Below the pieces are notes generated by a model. It worked only from the letters and a program-made list of their open reading frames with translations. It did no database searches and had not been told where the DNA came from. Positions 34,456-45,677 of a stretch of DNA of 64,000 bases are shown here, one piece after another. Location: positions 1,481,001-1,545,000 of the forward strand of contig WPIO01000028.1 of assembly GCA_009760855.2 (NCBI GenBank). The letters run 5' to 3'. The first letter of the stretch is position 1; each line of letters begins with the position of its first letter. This DNA comes from Cristatella mucedo (Eukaryota; Bryozoa; Phylactolaemata; Cristatellidae). Position numbers and translations under genes: made by a program.

Positions 34456-35266
34456 GTGTGTGTGCAAACTGTATTTGCGCAAAAATCGGTTAAGCAGAAA
34501 CTCGGCTCTTTGTCAGTAGTTGGTGGCGGTTATTTGCTCTCACACCGAAGTCGCCACTAACGTATCGGGGATCTGCCAGCCTAAGATAGCTAGCCTCGCT
34601 ATCGTAAAGTATTTAAGCTGACAATTCACATTATGAAGAAAGATCAATGTTGAAACGATATTTTCTAAAAAATATAAGGTAAAACAAATACAACCTTTGG
34701 TCGTCTAACGTCCTGAATTCTCTGAATGCACATATTCAAACGTCAATTTCCTTTCAACAACCATTGTGTGCTTTTGCATGCTTGCCTAAGCGTTAAATCA
34801 TGCTAGTCATTAGCCATTGGTTATAGCTCCTATTATCAGCGAGTTATAAAGCGCCTGAATAGAGATTTAGTTTACTTAGGGCAAAACACTTGGTGCCAAT
34901 GGCGGAGCCAGTGGACGGGTCGAGTGCCAATAGCCCCCTAGAGAAGGGGGCTGGGTAGTGACCTTGGCCGTTCCCTATTAGGTCGGGGCAGGATCTGACG
35001 CAGGGTAAGTCTGGTAGAATCACGGGCATGGGTTTCTTGTAGGTCCACTTTATTTTATCGTATAAACAATATGACTGTGCGCTATAATTTCTAATTATTT
35101 TCGGGTCTTGCCAATACATTAAATTCCCGGCTCGTCCACTGCGTAACTAAATTGCTAACTATTCCTTTTTATTTTAGCGTACATTTGTACATGCAGATAT
35201 GGCGGTCACGAAGACATCCATAGAGTGGCCACGAAGAGGCATTCAGCAACATGAACTCAGACTCAC

Positions 35267-35356
35267 CTGAACTTCAGGAACCCAGTCCGTGTTTCCATTT
35301 ATCGCCGTAAGTTGATGATATTGGCAGCGCGACAAGGGAGAAATTCCTGCGGACGC
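35267..35356 (-). CDS. Gene A, exon 5 (90 nt, Cys at residue 11)
   Basis: An acceptor (tttcccttatag) and donor (gtgagt) bound 30 codons, phase 0 to 0. The peptide contains GISPLSRCQYHQLTAING and ends near TDWVPEVQ. It matches the gene B exon at 8771-8860 in length, phase and the position of the single Cys. It is predicted to be extracellular. Confidence 0.65.
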
Positions 35357-35394
35357 CTATAAGGGAAACGGCATTTACACTAAGCTGACTCACA

Positions 35395-35500
35395 GCCACA
35401 TGTATATATAGCGGCAGAAGAGCCTCAGCGGCTGTCGCCAACGCTTTCAGTGGGCAATGAAGAATCGCCCACTGCAGGACTCGAACCCAAATGACAGCTG
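35395..35500 (-). repeat. tRNA-derived SINE, partial
   Basis: Read on plus it runs 'tatatatagcggcagaagag', 'cctcagcggctgtcgccaac' and 'aagaatcgcccactgcagga', then 'ctcgaacccaa' (reverse complement of the B box). It lies in the gene A intron just upstream of exon 5. Confidence 0.65.
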
Positions 35501-36082
35501 ATCGGTGGCTGGTTTGCATGAATGACCACCATTCTGGGTCTGCAGCGCCGGTTGCCATAACAATACACTGCTAAGCAGTGACCGTTCCAACCACAACTAC
35601 ATGTTAAAGCAAAACGGGAATAATTGACTACGTAACTTTTCAGCCAATCAAAGTGAACAAATAATGCGCAGGAAGCGACAGATTAGTCCTGATTGCGCCT
35701 AATCAAATGTTCGTGATCACCGGCTCCGTGGTCACTATTGTTGTCTTGATTGTTGGTGAGCATTGTATATAAATCTTCTTTAAAATTCTGTACATCTACT
35801 TTAAAAGAGATATGTCTACGGCAGTGTCACTTCAATTTTGTATCTTTTTATTGTAATTAAATCGTATTCAATTCACCAGAGCAATGAATTCTTTCACTGA
35901 GCTGAATTTATCAAAATGACTACTGCGCTTGCACAACTAAGCCTCGCCGCGCAGAAAAAAATGCGGCCATTTCCAATAATGTTAATGTAGCGGTTCAAAG
36001 GCATTGACAAGGGCAATTAAGGATTGATCGCAATGCAATTGTAGAAACGTATTTACAAACAAATGTATTCGCAGTGTCTTAC

Positions 36083-36145
36083 CTTCGTCGTCGTCTCGTT
36101 AAGCAGCACCTCCTGTTTATTGACTTTCACCTCCAGATCCTTCAA
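36083..36145 (-). CDS. Gene A, exon 4 (63 nt, coiled coil)
   Basis: The exon is bounded by an AG (gaatgaacttaag) and a donor (gtaaga), 21 codons, phase 0 to 0. The peptide LKDLEVKVNKQEVLLNETT has heptad-like spacing and an N-E-T sequon. It is the counterpart of the gene B exon at 10327-10389: same length, same phase, shared V-x-x-Q-E. The acceptor is weak; an upstream AG would give a longer exon but break the phase. Confidence 0.65.
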
Positions 36146-37426
36146 CTTAAGTTCATTCATGATAACTCAAAATGCGCTATCCACCAATTTTATCACCACG
36201 ATGTACTGTTTCGTCAACGACAATATCAATAGAGCACTTTAAATATAAATGTTTAGAGCTCAAAGAACTCAATAATTGCACAGAATTAAAAGGCATGCCA
36301 AATTTCTCGATATAGTTGTGCTCATAAATTGAACATATAAATTCTGAGAAATTATTCTGCAGACCTAATGATTCATCTTATTCGAACCCAATAAATACGT
36401 GCAATGTACATGTCAAGGAAACGCTACTGGCTCTGTATAATTTATAAAACCTTATTTAGAATTTTAGAAATAGAGGAATACATGATTGACAGGTCTTGTA
36501 ATTGTCAGATGCTGAGCCCACACACTCCCACACCAGAATCCGAAGTTCCAACAACTCGCTTAATTCTGCAGTACATGCCCTAGGCTAACGAATCATATAT
36601 TAGCAGCCATACAACAAACCGCTTGAGTGTAACCCTAACGTAAGCTGATGTAGTACCCCTTATTTAGAAGGAGGAGAAAGGAGTAAAAAAGTTTTAATGT
36701 ATTAATTATTCACAATACTTAAGTATTTCTATATTAGTTCGAAGCTGTATGTGTCTTGTTACAACTCAGTTTCAGATTACATATTCATCTGACTTTGAAT
36801 AGCGCTCGCGAGGTTTTAAGGGTCACTATTCTCAGTCACATATCTGCAGCCTGCCTTTTGTGTTTTAATGAGCGGAACAAAGTATAACCATTACGTAATA
36901 ATTGTTCCGGCAGGCTCCGCTTGCATTTCTATCACACATTCAAGTACATTGTTCCCAATCAAGGCCCGGCTAAGCGACAGAGCTAGAGAACACAGATCTC
37001 GTCAAAAATGAGGCTCAACATATTTGTTTAGTTTAAGGTATTTCCCGAAAGCATCAGGTTTATTAAATTAGTGCTAGGTTGGACTATGAACTTTCCTATT
37101 AGCGCCCCTAATAGCAGAGAAGGGCAGCCGGTTTGCCCCTACCCCGATTCCTACGCCCGCCCCCCCCCCCGATTGTCACCAACGACGTAATTACGCCCAA
37201 CATTCACTCGAAGAGCAACCGCTACGCTCGTGTAGAATAAGCACTTGCGATTGAGCGCTATAAATGTTCATCACTCGTGGGTCATGCTCCCTACATAAAA
37301 ATCTTGTGGCTCTTGCCTCCTAGATGAAAATCCTGCTCGCAGGTATACACAAATCAGCCGCCGAATAACAAAAGATTCACTTGTCAAATGTAAAGCCATG
37401 TCAGTAGATGGTTCATGACGACTTAC

Positions 37427-37500
37427 TAGGTTCTCCAGCTGGTTGATTTGTTCGTCTAAGGCATCATTCGTACTGACGGCTTGATACGTTGTCTTCTCTG
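37427..37500 (-). CDS. Gene A, exon 3 (74 nt, coiled coil start)
   Basis: An acceptor (cttcattttacag) and donor (gtaagt) bound 74 nt, phase 1 to 0. The peptide YQAVSTNDALDEQINQLENL is typical coiled coil. Its length and phases equal those of gene B exon 4 (11251-11324). Confidence 0.7.
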
Positions 37501-37811
37501 CTGTAAAATGAAGTTGAAGGTTTCAATTCATTTAGAGTCGGGTCAGCTGCAATACATGGATAATGCAGCTCAGCTCAGGCAAGATTCCGCATGAAGCGAA
37601 TTGTGGAAGCGGCGGCCTCCATACTGAGCGAAAACAATCGAATAAAAGACTGTTAAAATCGAGACTGATGAGAATAATGTCTAATAGATAAATGAGACGA
37701 GGGTTTAAAACAGCGCAAATGAATGGCAGCCGTTGGTCTTTACGTGACAGCGGTCATCAACGATATAGCTTCGCATTGTCATCAATCAGTACGGCAATGT
37801 GCTCGTCTTAC

Positions 37812-38056
37812 CCTTCGACATTAGGTTGATACCAAGTAAAGGAGGTATTGCCAAAATAGCAGCTGCAGTCGAAAGTAGTATGGCAAGCACCCCAACCGTG
37901 CAGGCTTGTGTGCAGCAAGATTTCGTCGATCTTCGAACGTTGTTACTAAAGTCTCCATTTGCATCAATCGACTTGCCAACCGAATGGCCGCTCTCAGCAG
38001 CCATCTTGCTAAGCTTTCCGCTGTATGAATACGAATACAGAGGATTGGTACATTTT
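37812..38056 (-). CDS. Gene A, exon 2: NPLY motif and membrane helix
   Basis: A strong acceptor (tactatgtttacag) and donor (gtaaga) bound 245 nt, phase 2 in and 1 out. The peptide starts KCTNPLYSYSYSGKLSK and carries a hydrophobic helix (VGVLAILLSTAAAILAIPPL) preceded by CC. Gene B exon 3 has the same phases, NPLYS and a CC-preceded helix. An internal ATG (38002-38004) could mark an alternative start, but the upstream reading with NPLYS is favoured by the match. Confidence 0.75.
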
Positions 38057-38084
38057 CTGTAAACATAGTAGATTTGAGTGTCTT

Positions 38085-38170
38085 TAAGTAATAATCATAA
38101 TATTAGCACTAATACATTTGTACAGAACCCTCAGAGAACTAAATTTCTTTCTAGGCACTTTACATTATTT
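38085..38170 (-). mobile_element. LINE 3'-tail remnant
   Basis: A diverged tail hairpin is seen on plus as 'cagaaccctcagagaactaaatttctttctaggcactttacatt', preceded by an AT-rich stretch. It is close to gene A exon 2. Confidence 0.6.
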
Positions 38171-38838
38171 TTGTTGTAGGTTCTAGCTTGACAAAACATT
38201 TTATCTGCTTGTAGAATGAGTAGCAATCTTTTATCTGATTAAAAAAATTCATCGGTTGCATTACTTTTAGTATGAACTCGCACACCTTAAGCTTGCTAGA
38301 TTCTCAACGGTTCAAAATGTATATTTGATTGTTAGTGATGCTGAGAAAAGGAAAAGCTTGTTAGTATCGCATATCTGCATTATAGATCTTCGAGAACTGG
38401 ATAGTGGCTGCCCTGCACCATTATTAGTGGTTTCAGAGTTATGATTACGATGAACCGTATTAATCATAATCTTAGGTTTAGATTTTTTTAAAGTTTTCTA
38501 ATTGAATATTTCTTTCAGTTTATATCCAAACTTACTTTGAGAGGTTTGATCCCGTACGGTGCTTAGGTGACGCAGTCAGACGGTTAGTGTCGAGGTTGAA
38601 TGCAGCGGACATCGTCAAGCAAGCGCACAGACTCTATTACCAAGGTATCGGGCACAATTGATGGCTATCGCATTCAGATACAGTTTACAAAACCGGTGTG
38701 CATTAGAGTTTTTCTATTAAGCTGTTAACTATGCCTCGAGACCCAGCCGCAGTTGTAATAGTAAAGGCCACGAGTTCGTTAGCTCTAGCACCGGCGAACG
38801 ACATCGTTTTTCATGCTAATGAAAGTTTCAGAGCCGCT

Positions 38839-39298
38839 TTATTCATCCGTAACATTTGTACGATTCATTGAAGTTGGGTATTGAGTAGGAAAACCGCTGC
38901 CAAGACGAGCGAATTGTTGCCGTCCTGCGGTCGGAGTACAACGAATGACAGCATTTGTCTGCAAAAGCACCTTTAGCAGAAGCATTGTGCGCAAGTGCCC
39001 GAGTGAGTAAGACTGACCCTCAAGGATCGCAGTGGCTAGCAATCGAAATGCGCAGGCATTTAATATGGCGCCGGTGAACAGAGGAAGTCCGCCAAGTGAA
39101 CCCGAAATAGCTGTGATGGGAGCGCTGATGAAGGGTCTAGCTGCGCGTGTGCGATGCAAGAGGCCGCCGGATAAAAAAAAGAAACGATTGTTCGTCAAAA
39201 AAGGGATTCATACATATTCTCCTCTCAACAAGCGCGACCACTCGAGAACTACTGCCCAGCATCTCTGCACAGGACAGCGAGTCTTGGATTGCATCTGA
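38839..39298. other. Overlapping open frames of unknown meaning
   Basis: A minus frame (119 codons, to a stop at 38839) and a plus frame (39032-39298, 88 codons) overlap. The minus frame ends beside an AATAAA-like sequence. The plus side has a consensus donor (gtgagtaa) at about 39002 after a short frame, MTAFVCKSTFSRSIVRKC, that looks like a mitochondrial presequence. I recognise no family and cannot choose the strand. Confidence 0.25.
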
Positions 39299-39449
39299 AG
39301 CAGTTGCTCGTCGCGTGCAGATTGCAAAGTTGACATCTCACAATGACATCTCAACGGCTGCCAAAAACGTAACACACAGGCCTTGCCTCAAATTAAAATC
39401 ATGTTGCCGCCGTCGCCGCATATGTTTGTCAATGCTTTTTCAAAGTCCT

Positions 39450-39620
39450 CGAAATAATAATAATAATGCATTTGATAAAGCGCCCTCAGAGAACTTAATC
39501 TCTTTCTGGGTGCTTTAAATTTGCTGCAAAGGGAAATGCAATTGAATGGTGAGCAACATCATGCTTGATAAACAAACAAAATGAATAACATGGTTAGGGG
39601 TGACATGCACAGGATCAGCT
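39450..39620 (-). mobile_element. L2-type LINE 3' UTR and tail
   Basis: It starts 'aataataataatgcatttgataaagcgccctcagagaact' and continues to 'ggttaggggtgacatgcacagg'. Only the UTR is present. It lies in the putative gene A intron between the exons at 41410 and 38056. Confidence 0.85.
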
Positions 39621-40384
39621 CCAGGCACTTCAACCGCGCTTCTTCAGCAATTGAACCGATGGCCGACCTCAGAGTCCTTAGTCTAGATTTGTTGGTGACC
39701 TTCTCTGTGGCTTTCCGATTCGCAAAACTCTAGAGAACGATGTACAGCCCTTTTTTCCCTAGATCATTTTTAATTCGCACGCTGCTGTTCTGACTCACAT
39801 CGCTTAGCTGCACGCCTTTGCATGGCCAAAATAATTTTGAGACCATCTATTATTTCTATTCTTATACAGTATATGCATAAATCCCATGACTCTCAACCGA
39901 CTGACATCATCTCTTAACTGAGCTTGGCAACACTTAAAACAGTAGCCTAGAATCCCACCTACGTCTCACAGCATAAGCTTAGCAGCAATGTTTTCGAGCC
40001 CCATAGAATGGTTTAGCTTCCCGACCCATTTTTCTACCCAGAAAAAGTTTGCTCATCTGAATTGAATTGTCATGTCACTATACTATATGGCTCTGCATCT
40101 TTTCAACAGGTGAGGCCTAACGACAGGAGCCCAGGTTAAAATCACATTAACGATTAGCTAGCATTGCGTATTTGGAAGCATTTCGCAGCTAGCAAGCACA
40201 TTTTGATAGCTGTTTTAAGCACACCGACTTCTAATTCTTCAGCTTGGACTAGCGATTCAGGGGTAATCGATTTAAAGCTTTCTATTCACGAATTGCAGAT
40301 TTACTCCGGATTGGGTCCGATTGATTAAGCCTGCTTCTGTGAGATTGGGATAAAATGGAATCAGGGAGCAGAGCCTATTACTTC

Positions 40385-40455
40385 GGTATAAGCGCCTAAA
40401 AGAGATTGAGTTCTCTGAGGGTGCTTTATCAGGTGCATTATTATTATTATTAAAA
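40385..40455 (+). mobile_element. LINE 3'-tail insertion
   Basis: Only the hairpin and poly(ATT) are present: 'taagcgcctaaaagagattgagttctctgagggtgctttatcaggtgcattattattatt'. Confidence 0.75.
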
Positions 40456-41409
40456 GCTCGCGACAAAGATTGACATAGAACTTTTGGTGCATGATCACTT
40501 GCTACAAGGTTAATGCGAGATTTAGATGTATGCGTATCGCTTTGCCACAATCATGTAGAGGCGGAGCTCTCTGAAGGAGAATGAAAGGGCTAAACATTTG
40601 ATCTTTTAGTTTCATTTCTAGCAGCAGCGTTGAGCTAGTAAACAGACTTTCTTCCTACTGATTCAATCTAACGAGCTCTATTGTAAGCTCTATTTTGTAA
40701 GCTTCTATTTCTCTATTAGCTCTATTTTGACAGCCGTTTTACGGAGATTTTCATCTTGACATATATAATTACCACAATAAAGCAATACCACACCATATTG
40801 CGGTTTCCCTACATACAATTTCCTGAAATGTTTCACTTTCGAAAGTTAGGTTGCTTCCGGTTCTTAAAAAGAGATCGCTTAGGTCTCGCGAGGTCATTTT
40901 AAAGGATTTTCTGGCTGTAATTTGTACGCAGTCAGCAGCATGAGCAGCACGCACACACGCGTTGAATAGAGCTCATAATTTTGGCAAGTAATCAGATTTT
41001 CCAAATAGGTAGTTATAACTCACCAGCAAAACATATTTAATCTTTTCGAGCAGTTTATCGCTAAGAGGCGAGTTCAGATGCGGAAACAGCAAATATATCG
41101 TATGAGCCAGAATGCCTACCGTCCAGGAGATCTTTCATTCAGAGCCTGATCTTGGGTAAGCTTTTGTGGTAGCAAGATCGCCATTTCGGTCAAGTCTGTG
41201 GAATGGCGCAGCTCCTGCGGCCTGGATTGCATGGGAAAAAAACCTGCCACCCCTGCCGAACTCGTTGGCTGCAGTATCGAGCAGAAGCCGAAGGTGCCGC
41301 CTTTGCCTGACGCCTGCACTCAATTGGCAGAGCAGTGCTAGACAGTGGCTGAAGTGGCTGAACGGCACAGCTGCAGCAGCACCGCAGCTCGGGCTGATTT
41401 CTGGCCTAC

Positions 41410-41911
41410 CGTGCATACGTGTGGTGCCAATTCTCGGGCACCTCCTCATAGTCATGCAGCGGCACGTCAACGCTTCGTGCTGCAGCGTCGCCGCCGTGCA
41501 TTAGCCATGGGGCGGACGACGGCGCTAACGCTCCTCCTCGAGGAGCTGACAACGTTTGCCTGGCTTCGCTGCGGTCCCAGGCCGGCGGCGGAGGCGGCGA
41601 TGGCCTGGAGCCATCTGCCGTAAGCGTTGCAGTCGTGTCAATCCTCTGCCCGACAGGCTGAAGGTAGGCGCCCGAGGAGTTCCCGACCCCACATTCACTA
41701 TCCACAACTGCCGCTGGGTCGTTGCGACCCCCGTCTTCGGCTGACTCGGCGCAAACCAAAGGCCTGTGAGGCGACGGTTGGTGCCGCGGATGCCAGCTGT
41801 GGCTCGGTCCCATGTCCGTGTAGCGGTGATCGGCATCCGGCGAGGAGGGCGGCCCGTCGGGAGCCGGCAGTCCGTTAGGCATTTTCCACCTGCGGTGCCG
41901 CCGCGTGCGCA
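41410..41911 (-). CDS. Gene A, exon 1 or 2: proline-rich cytoplasmic region
   Basis: The frame ends at a donor (gtaggc) in phase 2, joining Arg to the exon at 38056. An ATG at 41880-41882 (GAAAATGCC) could be the start. Alternatively an acceptor (gcgactgag) at 41912 in phase 1 could take an upstream exon such as 56127-56187. The peptide is Pro/Ser-rich, with GSRPSPPPPPAWDRSEA in the middle and PLHDYEEVPENWHHTYA at the end. Gene B exon 2 has a proline run and LYEELP in the same order. A (CT)n tract starts about 25 bp upstream. Confidence 0.65.
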
Positions 41912-41934
41912 CTCAGTCGCTGCAATCTCTGGCG

Positions 41935-41989
41935 ATTCAGAGAGTGAGCGAGAGAGCGGAAGAAAGATAGAGATAGAGAGGAGAGATCA

Positions 41990-42084
<95 letters not shown>

Positions 42085-42163
42085 TAGATAGAGATAGGGA
42101 GGAGAGATCAAGAGAGAGTGAGAAAAGAGAGAGAGAGAGAGAGAGAAAGAGCGAGAGAAAGCG

Positions 42164-42232
<69 letters not shown>

Positions 42233-42312
42233 AAGAGAGAAAGAGATAGAGAGGAGAGATCAAGAGAGAGTGAGAAAAAAGAGAGAGAGAGAAAGAGCGG
42301 GAGAAAGCGAAC

Positions 42313-42400
<88 letters not shown>
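41935..42400 (+). repeat. Long (GA)n/(CT)n microsatellite
   Basis: About 460 bp of GA repeats are interrupted by short variants such as 'gagatcaagagagagtgagaaa', which recurs at 42100 and 42255. This suggests internal duplication. The 'RERERE' and 'SLSLSL' open frames across it are artefacts. It ends next to the gene A cytoplasmic exon, so on the minus strand it is a polypyrimidine tract upstream of the gene. Confidence 0.95.
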
Positions 42401-42409
42401 GTTGCAGCG

Positions 42410-43140
42410 ATCTCTACCTGGGATGAGTAAGGCGGAGCTGAGTGCACAGGAGTGATTGGCTGCGAAGCCGGAAGTATCTTTCGCCTCTGGCTCCTGTGGC
42501 AGCGTCGTAAGCCGCTCGGCCCGGCGATGGCGGCAAGTAAGAAGTGCTATGCTCCTGCGAAGCTTTCCTCGGAGCTCCTCTCGAAGTTTCTCTCTGCGCA
42601 GCTCCTCTCGGATCTCGGAGACACGTTTATCGGAACCAACTCATGTAGGCCTAGCAGTTCGAGTAGGATCGGACGTCAGCCAACGCGCTGCATCGACCGC
42701 TGCAAGAATGGCGCCGAAGAAAAATGAGATCCCGTTCGAAAAGCGAGTGGGCGAATTGCCGAATGGATTCGTCTGGCTTGACTAACAAGCCGGACGAAAG
42801 AGACGAATCTTTTGACGACAGCCTGGCTCAAGTTAGACGCTACAATTTTTGCCTCGCGCGCGGTCGCGCAGAGACGTGACTATTGCATGAGTTCGAATAG
42901 CAGGAGCCCCTCGAATCTCCCAGGCACACGCAGCGTACGCTTCGTGAACGGCGCTCTTGAACACTCGCGAATGTAAGCGTCGAGAGCCCGCTCACACTTC
43001 GCTCTCGGTACAATCCGCCAATTGCAAGCGTGCCAATCCATAGCGTGCAGCAGAGGGATGACTTGCCAGGCGAAATCGAGAACGCCCGTGCTCTAGAAAT
43101 CGCGATCTCAAGAAAACTTACGACTGGAAATGAAAAAAGG
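42410..43140. other. GC-rich, short plus-strand frames
   Basis: ATG codons at 42527 (MAASKKCYAPAKLSSELL) and at 42709 (MAPKKNEIPFEKRVGELP, stopping at 42784) open short coding-like frames on plus. Neither resembles a family I know. They may be parts of a divergent first exon or a shadow. Confidence 0.25.
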
Positions 43141-43179
43141 ATGGATTACGCACCGCCGCATCTCGAGATGTTATCTACA

Positions 43180-45190
43180 AATCAATGAAGCGTCCCATTC
43201 TCCGGAAGTGGAAGGCAGTCGGAGCAAGCGATCGATCGATCGGAGCGCGGCGTGTAGAGCCTCGCACCGATCCAGCCCGCACCAGCGCCAAGAGTCGGCT
43301 CGCGCACCGTGATGCTCGCCACGACGACAGCGCCTTTGCTTTGCTAGCAGTGTCGCTGCGCCGAGGTTGCGGCCGCCAGCGGTGCCGCCGACGGACGAGC
43401 GCCACCGTCGGCCGGTTTCGCAGGCTGCGCTCGAAGCAGCTGCGTACTTGCCCTCGCTCAGTCCGTTGCCGAAGTCTTGCCAGCGGCTTCCTCCCCCGTG
43501 GACCCACGACGCCGACGCTGCCGATTAACTCTCTTGCGCTGCCAGCACGACGCTGTATCTAAGGAAACTGGCGCTTTAGCTGCGCTCAAGGCGCTGCAGC
43601 GCGTAGTCGTCGAGTCGCGACGACGCAGCCCCAAATAAAGCTAGCTCCTGGCGCCAGGCGCCCGTCTTAAATAAAGAAGGCGAATCGGTTCCTGTCGCAG
43701 TTCGTAGGTCAATCTCTCTAGCCGCCGCCGCCACCGGGGTCATGTTTACTTCGCCCGCCGCCGTACGAAGCGTTCCTTCTCCGGTGTCCGGAGGCTGGGA
43801 AACGAGCTCGCTTGCTGCTCGCAGCTCTCGGTCTCCAGATCCGGCAGTAGCACCGGCTGTGCGCTTGCCGACCTGGTTGCCAACTTGAAGTTGCATCAAC
43901 GCTGACACAAACCTTTGCTCAATGATTCAACGAAACGCACGTCGACAATCGCCCACCCTCGCCAACTGGGCAAACTTCCAGCGCCTGCCGCACTGCCTGC
44001 GCGGCGAGCGCCGATAGCGCGGCGACTCAGCCAGTGCGAGCGGCCAATGCGGACCCTAGACGACCGACGGAGCTCGGACTGTTAGCGCACGCGGGACGCG
44101 CTCGTGGGCGCCCACCCGCTCCCCGCGGCGGCGGGCTCGCTCGACGAGAGGCCTCGGCCAGCGCCGGTTGCAGCCAGCGACTGCACTGCAGCTCCGAGTC
44201 GGCGTCCGCGCGCGCGAGCTGGGCGCCTAGGGCGGGCAACGTTGAATGACAAGTCGTCACCGCCGCCGCCGCCTGCGCGAGGCTGCATCGCCGCGCGAGT
44301 TCGCTGGGCGCACGTCGCGGCGGCGTAAGTCTGACTGGTGACTGTGCAAAGAGTGACCGCGCTCAAGAATGTGCAAAGAAGGAAATTCGTGAAAACTTGC
44401 GTCGCTGCGAAGGAGTCGAATATTCACCTTCATTAACCTTTGTTAACCTTCAGAGAACTCAATCTCTTCCAAGGCGCTCTACATTTGTTACAATGGTACG
44501 CTCGGCTGCGGCGCTCCGTCGCTCCTCCGACGTCGGCGAGCATCTACCGGCTCGCGAACAGTCGGTGTGCCGAAAGAGCTCGCGATAGGGAGCGCAGGCA
44601 GGCCGGAACCTCGCCGCCGCACGCCGCGTCGGACAATCGGCCGGTCGCTCGGCGGGCTGCTCGGGCCGCCTCGGTCGTGCCGCGCGCGCGAGCGCTGGTC
44701 GAAGGAAGCCGATGCCGTTCGAGAGCCGCCGCCGCCGTCTCTGAAAGCATAACGCACCTGCCTGACGCGAACGGCTCGGTCAAAGCCGGATCCGTCGCGA
44801 CGCAGCGGCAAGCGCGTCGTCCAGAGGAGAGGCGCAGTCGCGCTCGTGCGGCCATCGCGGCGGATGCTCTTCGTTGCTGTGAGGATCCTCAGAAGCGATT
44901 GTGATTTACCGGCGAGCGGTCGATAGTCAGCGCCGAGGCTAGCGGCCGTGTTAGGTCCGCGTAAGCCTCACTGGTCGCGGCAGTCGAAAGCGAGTGAAAT
45001 GCGTACGGATACCTGACGTTCGTAACGCGCCAAACGGCGAGGATCGAGCGGCCAAATTCCTTTTGTCGAGGCCATCGACAGCAGCACGCAGCGGCTCGCG
45101 CGAAAGTGCAAAGACTCGCCTGCCCCAAGCGGACGGCCTTCGGCTGTTTGGCGTCTGAATCTTTTGCTGACTCAAGCGTCTCGCTGGCAC
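43180..45190. promoter_or_regulatory. Large CpG-rich island upstream of gene A
   Basis: This is the strongest CpG-dense domain of the window, about 2 kb. Many mutually overlapping Arg/Ala-rich frames occur on both strands and I take them as shadows. The minus frame at 43576-43908 is the least repetitive. A decayed LINE tail (44440-44490) lies inside. It sits 1.3 kb upstream of the gene A cytoplasmic exon on the transcribed side, so it could be its promoter. Confidence 0.4.
44440..44490 (-). mobile_element. LINE 3'-tail remnant
   Basis: 'cttcagagaactcaatctcttccaaggcgctctacatttgtta' is a diverged tail hairpin within CpG-rich sequence. Confidence 0.6.
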
Positions 45191-45677
45191 CGTAGATTAG
45201 CAGCCAAGAAAAAAATCGTGAAAGCAGGATTCGCTAGTCTGAAGCATCAGCGTTAAATTTATTAGACACGAGACAATGAACGTGCATTGAAAAATCTGTT
45301 GTGGGCAGTATTTTCCCGCGCGATGCGACTGGTCTTGGCTGTAGGATTGAGTAGGGCTCGATCGCTTGCATAATCAATTTATAAACTTCTCCGGAAACCA
45401 TAGCCGTTCTACTACTCAAAAGTAGCGTCGTTGTTTATTGTTTCATTTAGAAATCAAGGAAATATGCTTTGTCCACCAAAATTCACGCACTAAAACTAGT
45501 AGCGACATTAACGCCATCTCATATACTTTGAGAAGCAGGAGAAGATCTAAAACCCAGCAGTCTGCCAACGCGCTCGACGGGCCACGCAAGCGCTTCAGCC
45601 AATTACCTTGCTGCCCACTGGAGCTGCAGTGGCTCGTAGCAAGTCTATTAAATGCGAGATATTTTAACAAATAAATA

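Noticed and set aside
34844-35119. 91-codon minus-strand frame as a gene A exon
   Set aside because: Its lower part runs into a LINE/SINE-type tail (aagcgcctgaatagagat...), and no phase-matching border was found.
39032-39298. LCTGQRVLD resembling the V-ATPase subunit A segment LLTGQRVLD
   Set aside because: The match is only seven residues at the very end of the frame, the preceding residues do not fit the family, and no P-loop follows.
41766-42455. 229-codon plus-strand frame and 190-codon minus-strand frame
   Set aside because: Both are translations of the (GA)n/(CT)n microsatellite (RERERE, SLSLSL), not proteins.
44104-44904. Overlapping 60-154 codon frames in all directions
   Set aside because: Typical of high GC content; none has a recognisable motif or splice context.
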